Source: Pseudomonadota bacterium
GTDB lineage: Bacteria > Pseudomonadota > Gammaproteobacteria > Burkholderiales > Burkholderiaceae_B
DNA length: 7,349 nucleotides
Assembly: GCA_023432075.1 (NCBI GenBank)
Contig: JAEYVD010000006.1
Location: 1-7,349, forward strand
Direction of reading: 5' to 3'
Numbering within the stretch: position 1 is the first letter of the stretch; every line of letters begins with the position of its first letter. Shown piece after piece: positions 1 to 4,326 of the stretch. The position numbers and the translations under genes are program-made. Below the pieces are notes generated by a model. It was not told the DNA's origin. It saw only the letters and a list, made by a program, of their open reading frames with translations, and did not search any database.

Positions 1-824
1 GTGCTGGGACGAGCGGTCTGCGCGGAAGCGGTATCCGCCGTCGCCGGCCGGTCAAAGCGTTCAACGCCCGGCCGGGCAGGGCGATCGAAGCGTTCCACGC
101 CGGGGCGCGCGGCGGGGCGGTCGAATCGTTCGACGCCCGGGCGGTTCAGCCGCTCGACGCCGGGACGATCCAGCCGTTCCACGCCGGGACGGTCGAAACG
201 TTCGACGCCCGGCCGCGCAAAGCGCTCGACCCGTTGCGGCGTGGCGGTTTTGGCCGCCGCGCTTTGCGCCGCTTCTTGTTCGCGCTTGGCGATGATTTCT
301 TCGGCGCGCTGGTGGTGCGGCGCCATCTTGCGCACCATCACCCGGCCGTCGCGCGGGAAATAATTGATGCGGCGCGCGTGCACGTCGCCCAGGTCCTGCG
401 CCTTGACGGGGATGCCTTCGGTCTTCAGATAGTTCAGGACGAATTCGCCGTTGCGCTCGCCAATGTTCATCTGCTGCATCGCCGCCAGCACGGCGCCGCC
501 ACCGAACACCTTGGCTTCCAGGCGGTCGCGCGAGGCGCCGGCCTTGAGCAGTTCGTTGATCAGCACTTCCATCGCAAAGGCGCCATAGCGCATGGTGGCC
601 GACGCGGGCGACTGCATGTCGCCCTCGGGCAGCATGAAGTGGTTCATGCCGCCCACGCCCGTCACCGGATCGTGGATGCACGCCGCCACACAGGACCCCA
701 GCACGGTCGAGATCATCATGTTCTCGTTGGTGACGTAGTACTCGTTGGGGAGCACTTTCACTGCCTGAGATTGGAACGCGCTGTCGTAGTAGTGACGTGT
801 TGCGCGGGCTTCAAGAGCGGCCAT
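1..824 (-). CDS. cheD: CheD, chemoreceptor glutamine deamidase (3' end outside window)
   Basis: CheD deamidates specific glutamines of chemoreceptors (methyl-accepting proteins) in the cytoplasm and in many bacteria also interacts with CheC/CheY. The frame read leftward from the ATG at 824-822 stays open to the window edge, giving 274 residues without a stop. The CheD core spans about residues 20-168. The LGSCV motif has the nucleophile Cys45, His62 lies 17 residues on in GGMNHFMLP, and Ser39/Thr40 occupy the usual Ser/Thr position; EAKVFGGGA (103-111) and NIGERN (120-125) are also family-typical. CheD proteins are usually about 160-200 residues. Here a linker (170-197) leads to a repetitive [12 protein letters not shown] tail (198-260), then an Ala/Thr-rich end. 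No clear Shine-Dalgarno precedes the ATG, but no better in-frame start is visible. The gene stands next to ftsEX, and no other chemotaxis gene is seen in the window. Family assignment is secure; full length is unknown. Confidence 0.93.
   Translation of the reverse strand, partial: MAALEARATRHYYDSAFQSQAVKVLPNEYYVTNENMMISTVLGSCVAACIHDPVTGVGGMNHFMLPEGDMQSPASATMRYGAFAMEVLINELLKAGASRDRLEAKVFGGGAVLAAMQQMNIGERNGEFVLNYLKTEGIPVKAQDLGDVHARRINYFPRDGRVMVRKMAPHHQRAEEIIAKREQEAAQSAAAKTATPQRVERFARPGVERFDRPGVERLDRPGVERLNRPGVERFDRPAARPGVERFDRPARPGVERFDRPATADTASAQTARPS
45..233 (-). repeat. In-frame 24-bp repeats encoding the CheD octapeptide tail
   Basis: Residues 198-260 of CheD are built from an octapeptide RPGVERFD with small changes (RFD, RLD, RLN). 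Six full units start at residues 204, 212, 220, 228, 240 and 251. A degenerate first unit, RVERFA, starts at 198, and short spacers (RPAA, RPA) break the register before the last two units. At DNA level this is an imperfect 24-bp tandem array. The peptide alternates Arg with Asp/Glu and has Pro-Gly in every unit, so it is probably disordered and dense in mixed charge. Function is unknown. Confidence 0.9.
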
Positions 825-889
825 GGGACGGATATTTGGGCAAAAACGGCGATTGAGACACTGAAATGCGAGCGGAAGCGATAATTGTG

Positions 890-910
890 ACAAAAAATGT
901 ACAAAAATGT
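890..910. repeat. AT-rich near-tandem repeat upstream of cheD
   Basis: ACAAAAAATGT (890-900) is followed directly by ACAAAAATGT (901-910), differing by one A. TGTACA (898-903) forms a palindrome at the junction, and the block is bordered by GTGACA on the left and TGTCGC on the right, an imperfect inverted arrangement. It lies 66 bases or more upstream of the cheD start on the transcribed side. A regulator or promoter site is possible but not shown. Confidence 0.4.
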
Positions 911-1008
911 CGCTTTATTCTTGCATATCCCGGCAGCGCTTGGAAGAAAACTGTGTAAATACGACCAAAGCGTCGTTTATTGGAACTCGTACCTGTCGCC
1001 CGCACGCA

Positions 1009-1054
1009 AAATGCCCCGCACGGATGGCAGGCAGCCATCGTACACAGGGCATTT
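1009..1054 (-). terminator. Possible terminator: nested inverted repeat downstream of ftsX
   Basis: The outer arms AAATGCCC (1009-1016) and GGGCATTT (1047-1054) are perfectly complementary. Inside them GATGGC (1023-1028) and GCCATC (1034-1039) form a second perfect stem with a 5-nt loop. Read on the minus strand, the outer stem ends in TTTT, a short U-tract. It begins 135 bases past the ftsX stop, so it could end the ftsEX transcript and insulate cheD. The loop is long and the U-tract short, so a structured 3' UTR is an alternative. Confidence 0.4.
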
Positions 1055-1063
1055 GGGGGTCTT

Positions 1064-1080
1064 TCCCCGGATCACGGGGA
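1064..1080. repeat. Short perfect hairpin downstream of ftsX
   Basis: TCCCCG (1064-1069) and CGGGGA (1075-1080) form a perfect 6-bp stem around a 5-nt loop. There is no T-run on either side, so it does not look like an intrinsic terminator by itself. It lies between the ftsX stop and the nested repeat at 1009-1054. Confidence 0.4.
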
Positions 1081-1107
1081 GGAAGGGGCTTCAAACGGAC
1101 CTTTAGA

Positions 1108-1137
1108 CCCGCCTGCGGATAAGACACAGACGGCGGG
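1108..1137. repeat. Inverted repeat soon after ftsX stop
   Basis: CCCGCC (1108-1113) and GGCGGG (1132-1137) can pair across an 18-nt loop. It lies about 50 bases past the ftsX stop on the minus strand and has no T-run after it. In a GC-rich genome a 6-bp match of this kind can arise by chance. Confidence 0.25.
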
Positions 1138-1188
1138 CCAGGCGCGGACGGCAAGACCCGAGGGGACGGGCCGCTCCTTGCGACGGGG

Positions 1189-2097
1189 TCAGAACCGGGT
1201 GCTGCGCGTGACCGACCAGCGGGCGGACAGCGCGCCAAGCGCGGCGGAGGCGACGACCGCGCCGATCAGGACGGGGGCGCCCGGCAGGTGCAGGGCGAAT
1301 TCCGCCCCGTAGCTGCGGGCAAGTCCCAGCAGGGCCTCATTCAAGGGCGATAGCGCGACCGCCGCGACCCCGATGGCCAGCAAGGAGGCCAGAGCGCCGG
1401 ACAGCGCACCCAAGTAGAGGAACGGCCGGCGCACGAACGATTCGGTGGCGCCGACCAGCCGCGCCACGCCGATTTCCTCGCGTTGCGACAGCGCCTGCAT
1501 GCGCACGGTGTTAAAGACGGTGGCCAGCACCACGACCGCCACGCACGCGGCCAAAAATCCCAGCCCGATCCGCGCGAAGCGCAGGATGGCTTCCAGCCGC
1601 TGGACCCAGGCGCTGTCCAGCTGGACGAGGTCCACGTGGTTCCATTGCTTCCAGGCCGAGGCCAGCGTATCGGCGCGTCCGGCCAGGTTGTCGCCATCGG
1701 CCAGCGTGACGACGACCGCATCGGGCAGCGGATTGCCGGGCAGCACGGCCAGCGCCTCCTGCCAGGCGGGGTTGGCGCGCAGGTCGGCCAGCGCGCTTTC
1801 GCGGCCTACCACGCGCACGGCGCGCACGTCCTGCGGGTAGTCGTCCTTGATGCGCTTGGCCACGTCCGCGGCGGCGCCCGCCGGGGCGTCCACGCGCATG
1901 AAGACGGTGACTTCCGGCGTGACGGACATCTCCCGCGCCACGGGTTGCACCGACACCAGGATGGCGCTGCCCAAAAGCGGCAGCGCCAGCGCCAGCGCCA
2001 TGACCAGCAGGTTGGCGAGCGAGGAAAAGGGTTGTTTGATCAGCCGGCGCAGCGTGACCAGCAGCGCGTAGCGATGTTGCCGCAGCCAGGCGTTCAT
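1189..2097 (-). CDS. ftsX: FtsX, cell-division ABC-type membrane subunit
   Basis: FtsX is the inner-membrane partner of the FtsE ATPase. In characterised bacteria the complex sits at the septum and drives periplasmic amidase activation (in E. coli through EnvC) as well as divisome assembly. The 302-residue protein has the expected layout: a cytoplasmic N-terminus, TM1 about 27-49, a large extracytoplasmic loop about 50-172, TM2 about 177-198, TM3 about 227-249 and TM4 about 275-292. The cytoplasmic motif EEIGVARLVGA (207-217), typical of FtsX/MacB-type permeases, lies between TM2 and TM3. It is shorter than E. coli FtsX (about 350), mainly at the N-terminus, as is common outside enterics. The ATG overlaps the ftsE stop as ATGA, and a good Shine-Dalgarno (GGGAGAG, 2109-2103) lies 5 bases upstream, so translation is likely coupled. 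Confidence 0.95.
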   Translation of the reverse strand: MNAWLRQHRYALLVTLRRLIKQPFSSLANLLVMALALALPLLGSAILVSVQPVAREMSVTPEVTVFMRVDAPAGAAADVAKRIKDDYPQDVRAVRVVGRESALADLRANPAWQEALAVLPGNPLPDAVVVTLADGDNLAGRADTLASAWKQWNHVDLVQLDSAWVQRLEAILRFARIGLGFLAACVAVVVLATVFNTVRMQALSQREEIGVARLVGATESFVRRPFLYLGALSGALASLLAIGVAAVALSPLNEALLGLARSYGAEFALHLPGAPVLIGAVVASAALGALSARWSVTRSTRF

Positions 2098-2849
2098 GCG
2101 GACTCTCCCGGATGGCCAAGGCCTGGCTCGGTGCGGGCGGCGCGTGCCGACGCAGCCTGTGCGGCCATGCCGTCCGTGGGGGTGGCGGGGCCGTGGGAGT
2201 CGGCAAACTTGCCCGGCTCGATCCGCAGGGTGCGGGTGGCGTAGCGCGCCATGAGTTCCTGGTCGTGCGAGGCGATCAGCGTGGTGACGCCGACGCGGTT
2301 GAAGTCGCGGAACACGTTCATGATGCGTTGCGCGTTGTCGTGGTCGAGGTTGGCGGTGGGCTCGTCCGCAATCAGGATGGCGGGCCGGTTGACGATGGCC
2401 CGGGCGATGGCCAGGCGCTGCTGCTCGCCGCCCGAAAGCTCGATGGGGTTGAGGTCTTCCTTGCCCGACAGTCCGACCTTGTCCAGGGCGGCGCGGGCGC
2501 GCGACGCGGCGGAATCCCAGGGGTGGCCCTGTACCGCCAGCGGCAGCATCACGTTTTCGAACGCGCTTCGATCGAACAGCAGGTGGGTGTCCTGCAGGAT
2601 GACGCCGACCGCGCGGCGCAGGTACGGCCGGGCGCGCGCAGGCAGCTTGTCCAGCCGCTGCCCGTTCACCTGGATGGACCCCCGGCTGGCGGGCTCAAGA
2701 CCGCCGATCAGCTTGAGCAGCGTGGACTTGCCGGCGCCGGACGGCCCCGATACGAAAACGAACTCTCCCGCGCTCACGCGGAAGTTGATGTCGGCCAGAA
2801 TATTGCGGCCGCGACCATACGATTTGAATACGTGCTGGAATTCGATCAT
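2094..2849 (-). CDS. ftsE: FtsE, cell-division ABC-type ATPase
   Basis: FtsE is the cytoplasmic ATPase of the FtsEX septal complex; ATP cycling transmits a signal through FtsX to periplasmic peptidoglycan hydrolases, and FtsE also contacts FtsZ in E. coli. The 251-residue protein has all nucleotide-binding motifs: Walker A GPSGAGKST (35-43), Q-loop Gln86, signature LSGGE (138-142), Walker B ILIADEP (158-164) with Glu163, and H-loop His195. The N-terminus MIEFQHVFKSYG aligns in style with other FtsE proteins, which supports this ATG. E. coli FtsE has 222 residues; here a tail from about residue 216 to 251 rich in Ala, Pro and Gly extends beyond the ABC fold. The gene is first in the ftsEX pair and diverges from the aap operon. 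No Shine-Dalgarno is visible, and the start codon touches a perfect inverted repeat. Neither ftsY nor rpoH, the neighbours in E. coli, is present. Confidence 0.96.
   Translation of the reverse strand: MIEFQHVFKSYGRGRNILADINFRVSAGEFVFVSGPSGAGKSTLLKLIGGLEPASRGSIQVNGQRLDKLPARARPYLRRAVGVILQDTHLLFDRSAFENVMLPLAVQGHPWDSAASRARAALDKVGLSGKEDLNPIELSGGEQQRLAIARAIVNRPAILIADEPTANLDHDNAQRIMNVFRDFNRVGVTTLIASHDQELMARYATRTLRIEPGKFADSHGPATPTDGMAAQAASARAARTEPGLGHPGESA
2103..2109 (-). promoter_or_regulatory. Shine-Dalgarno of ftsX inside ftsE
   Basis: On the minus strand GGGAGAG ends 5 bases before the ftsX ATG and lies within the last codons of ftsE. It supports the 302-residue FtsX start and the ATGA overlap. 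Confidence 0.7.
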
Positions 2850-2874
2850 GGCGGCTGTCAGATGAAGCCGCCAT
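2848..2874 (-). promoter_or_regulatory. Inverted repeat overlapping the ftsE start codon
   Basis: ATGGCGGCT (2848-2856) and AGCCGCCAT (2866-2874) are a perfect 9-bp inverted repeat with a 9-nt loop. In the ftsE transcript the 3' arm ends in the first two bases of the ftsE AUG, so the start codon and the bases where a Shine-Dalgarno would sit would be paired. The 5' arm carries a second, out-of-frame ATG (2874-2872). It may be an RNA hairpin limiting ftsE translation or a DNA operator; neither is demonstrated. Confidence 0.5.
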
Positions 2875-2980
2875 AGTAACTCGGGGACAGTAAGGTGGCC
2901 TACATCTCTTGGCGCGGTCGGAACCTGTGCGCATCATTCGGCCGGCTGAAACACATGTTCGCAAATCTGAAAGCGCGTCC

Positions 2981-3000
2981 CTGTTTTCTATCAAAAACAG
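2981..3000. repeat. Inverted repeat upstream of aapJ, operator candidate
   Basis: CTGTTTT (2981-2987) and AAAACAG (2994-3000) are perfect complements with a 6-nt spacer. The site is AT-rich, lies just upstream of the best-looking promoter hexamers and has the size of a dimeric regulator site. The regulator is not known. Confidence 0.4.
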
Positions 3001-3001
3001 C

Positions 3002-3029
3002 GTTTCATTTCATCCAGTGTCCCTATATT
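3002..3029 (+). promoter_or_regulatory. Possible sigma70 promoter of aapJ
   Basis: GTTTCA (3002-3007) could serve as -35 and TATATT (3024-3029) as -10 with a 16-bp spacer. The -10 is fair and the -35 poor. It would give a leader of roughly 100 nt before the aapJ ATG. Other placements are possible. Confidence 0.35.
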
Positions 3030-3033
3030 TCAA

Positions 3034-3043
3034 GGGAATTCCC
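3034..3043. repeat. 10-bp perfect palindrome GGGAATTCCC
   Basis: The palindrome begins 5 bases past the proposed -10 of aapJ, so it would overlap the transcription start. CCCT (3021-3024) and AGGG (3033-3036) add a further inverted pair around the -10. It could be an operator or a short 5' stem; a chance palindrome cannot be excluded. Confidence 0.3.
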
Positions 3044-3141
3044 GGATGCGCCGCGTGCTTTTCGGACGCTACCATCCGCCCCATGCGTGGGCCCAACCCG
3101 GCCCTTGCTTTGGATTCGCTTCATCCCACACGGAGATCACG

Positions 3142-4158
3142 ATGAAAGTACTGAAACTCGCTGCCATTGGCGCTGCCCTGTTCGCTGCATCCTCGGCTGC
3201 CAATGCGGGCGCAACCTTCGATAACGTCAAGAAGAAAGGGTTTGTCCAGTGTGGGGTTTCGACGGGCATCCCGGGGTTCTCCATCGCCGACAGCAAGGGC
3301 GAATACAAGGGTATCGACGTGGACATGTGCCGCGCCATCGCCTCGACCATGTTCGGCGATGCCACCAAGGTCAAGTTCACGCCCCTGAACACCCAGCAAC
3401 GCTTCACCGCGCTGCAATCCGGCGAAGTCGACGTGCTGACCCGCAACACCACCGTCACGCTGACCCGTGACACGACGCTGGGCCTGATCGGCGTGGGCGT
3501 GAACTACTACGACAGCCAGGGCGTCATGGTCTCCAAGGACCTGAACGTCAAGAGCGCCAAGGAACTGAACGGCGCCACCATCTGCGTGCAGCCGGGCACC
3601 ACCACCGAACTGAACCTCGCCGACTGGTTCCGCAGCCAGAAGATCGAATTCAAGCCGGTCGTGATCGACAAGTACGACGAAATCATCCGCGCCTTCTCGG
3701 CCGGCCGTTGCGATGCCTTCACGACCGACAAGTCGCAGCTCGCCTCGACCCGCACGACGCTCGAGAACCCGGACAAGTTCGTCATCCTGCCGGAAGACTT
3801 CTCCAAGGAACCGCTGGGTCCCATGGTGCGCCAGGGCGACGAGCAGTGGTTCAACATCGTGCGCTGGTCGCTGAACGCCATGCTGGAAGCCGAGGAATAC
3901 GGCATCACCAAGGCCAACGTGGACGAAATGCTCAAGAGCCCCAACCCCAACATCCAGCGCATCCTGGGCGTGACCCCGGGCATGGGCAAGAACCTGGGCG
4001 TGGACGACAAGTGGGCCTACAACATCATCAAGAGCGTGGGTAACTACGGCGAAAGCTTCGAAAACACGCTGGGCAAGAACAGCGCGATGAAGCTGGAGCG
4101 CGGCTTGAACGCTTCGTACAAGCAAGGTGGCTTGATGTACGGCTGGCCGGTGCGCTGA
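3142..4158 (+). CDS. aapJ: AapJ, general L-amino-acid ABC transporter binding protein
   Basis: AapJ is the periplasmic receptor of the general L-amino-acid uptake system known from Rhizobium (Aap) and, in related form, Rhodobacter (Bzt); it hands polar and acidic amino acids to the AapQM channel. The 338-residue protein starts with a signal peptide: Lys2 and Lys5, a hydrophobic stretch 6-16, then ANA before a likely cut after Ala22. It has no lipobox, so it should be soluble. The rest is a family 3 solute-binding domain; QCGVSTGIPGFS (36-47) opens the ligand lobe, and the C-terminus ends GLMYGWPVR, as is typical of this subfamily. Length matches AapJ (about 340). The ATG at 3142 was chosen over an upstream in-frame start because it directly precedes the signal peptide and has GGAG (3132-3135) six bases before it. 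It is the first gene of the operon. The exact substrate range is inferred. Confidence 0.93.
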   Translation: MKVLKLAAIGAALFAASSAANAGATFDNVKKKGFVQCGVSTGIPGFSIADSKGEYKGIDVDMCRAIASTMFGDATKVKFTPLNTQQRFTALQSGEVDVLTRNTTVTLTRDTTLGLIGVGVNYYDSQGVMVSKDLNVKSAKELNGATICVQPGTTTELNLADWFRSQKIEFKPVVIDKYDEIIRAFSAGRCDAFTTDKSQLASTRTTLENPDKFVILPEDFSKEPLGPMVRQGDEQWFNIVRWSLNAMLEAEEYGITKANVDEMLKSPNPNIQRILGVTPGMGKNLGVDDKWAYNIIKSVGNYGESFENTLGKNSAMKLERGLNASYKQGGLMYGWPVR

Positions 4159-4171
4159 CGCGCGGCTGCCT

Positions 4172-4202
4172 GGCATGGCGGAGCACGGCTCTCCGTCATG
4201 CC
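4172..4202 (+). repeat. Hairpin 1 of the aapJ-aapQ spacer
   Basis: GGCATGGCGGAG (4172-4183) pairs with CTCCGTCATGCC (4191-4202), twelve pairs including one G-U, around a 7-nt loop. It starts 13 bases after the aapJ stop. No T-run follows, so it should protect the 3' end of aapJ RNA or slow polymerase rather than act as a full terminator. Confidence 0.6.
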
Positions 4203-4244
4203 TAGGGCCTGTCTGCACAGGACGTGTATTCTGGACAGGCCCTA
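4203..4244 (+). repeat. Hairpin 2 of the aapJ-aapQ spacer, perfect 11-bp inverted repeat
   Basis: TAGGGCCTGTC (4203-4213) and GACAGGCCCTA (4234-4244) are exact complements around a 20-nt loop. The unit abuts hairpin 1 with no gap. Its tidy palindromic form is like that of REP-type intergenic elements, which often sit behind binding-protein genes. Whether this unit recurs in the genome cannot be judged from one copy. Confidence 0.65.
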
Positions 4245-4245
4245 A

Positions 4246-4261
4246 CCCGCCTTCGGGCGGG
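4246..4261 (+). repeat. Hairpin 3 of the aapJ-aapQ spacer, UUCG tetraloop
   Basis: CCCGCC (4246-4251) and GGCGGG (4256-4261) form a 6-bp GC stem capped by TTCG in C(UUCG)G context, the well-known extra-stable RNA tetraloop. It is only one base away from hairpin 2. There is no following U-tract, so a stability or pausing element is more likely than an intrinsic terminator. Confidence 0.6.
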
Positions 4262-4264
4262 CGG

Positions 4265-4316
4265 CAGAAGTGGGTGGCGCGGCTTTTCGGGCCTGCCACC
4301 CGGTGTCCGACTTCTG
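4265..4316 (+). promoter_or_regulatory. Long hairpin immediately before aapQ
   Basis: The outer stem is CAGAAGT (4265-4271) with ACTTCTG (4310-4316). It continues directly into GGGTGGC (4272-4278) with GCCACCC (4295-4301), leaving an 8-base bulge on the 3' side, and an inner GGC/GCC pair (4281-4283, 4291-4293) closes the loop. The structure ends 10 bases before the first aapQ ATG, covering the place where a Shine-Dalgarno would be expected. Confidence 0.5.
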
Positions 4317-4326
4317 TAGATTCATC

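Larger units (their letters stand above)
825..1188. other. Intergenic region between ftsX and cheD
   Basis: I see no convincing gene in these 364 bases. The cheD-proximal part (about 840-985) is markedly AT-rich against its surroundings and is the likely place for the cheD promoter, but no clean sigma70 or flagellar sigma28 hexamer pair can be picked with confidence. The ftsX-proximal part (about 1005-1140) holds three inverted repeats, at 1009-1054, 1064-1080 and 1108-1137. These probably form the 3' untranslated end of the ftsEX transcript. Short open frames crossing this stretch have no ribosome site or recognisable protein and are not called. Confidence 0.7.
2850..3141. promoter_or_regulatory. 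Divergent ftsE / aapJ intergenic region
   Basis: This 292-base gap separates ftsE (leftward) from aapJ (rightward) and must serve at least one promoter in each direction. It contains the ftsE start hairpin, an inverted repeat at 2981-3000, a 10-bp palindrome at 3034-3043 and a possible aapJ promoter near 3002-3029. No plausible gene was found in it. Open frames running into aapJ from here lack ribosome sites and would put extra residues before a normal signal peptide. A sigma54-type GG/GC pair was looked for around 3090-3110 and not found. Confidence 0.6.

Noticed and set aside
45..233. Regular 24-bp repeats resembling a CRISPR array
   Set aside because: There are no unique spacers; the repeats are contiguous, in frame and code for an octapeptide in CheD.
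1..363. Plus-strand open frame with repeated [12 protein letters not shown] peptide
   Set aside because: It is the antisense reading of the CheD repeat tail; the minus-strand frame contains the recognisable CheD core and explains the repeats.
234..884. 216-residue plus-strand open frame
   Set aside because: Antisense to the CheD core, His-rich low-complexity translation, no ribosome site.
840..930. Flagellar sigma28 promoter for cheD
   Set aside because: A TAAAG-like stretch exists on the minus strand, but no GCCGATAA-like partner lies at the right spacing.
897..1312. Several overlapping short open frames on both strands between cheD and ftsX
   Set aside because: No ribosome sites, no domain-like sequence and mutual overlap; they are chance frames in GC-rich DNA.
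3085..3112. Possible sigma54 promoter before aapJ (TTGCT near 3105)
   Set aside because: The required GG dinucleotide at the fixed distance upstream is not present.
3046..3141. Upstream in-frame start extending AapJ by 32 residues
   Set aside because: It would bury the signal peptide; the ATG at 3142 has a good Shine-Dalgarno and a perfect signal-peptide start.
3121..4299. 392-residue minus-strand open frame opposite aapJ
   Set aside because: Antisense shadow of aapJ with typical His/Ala/Val-rich codon-mirror composition.
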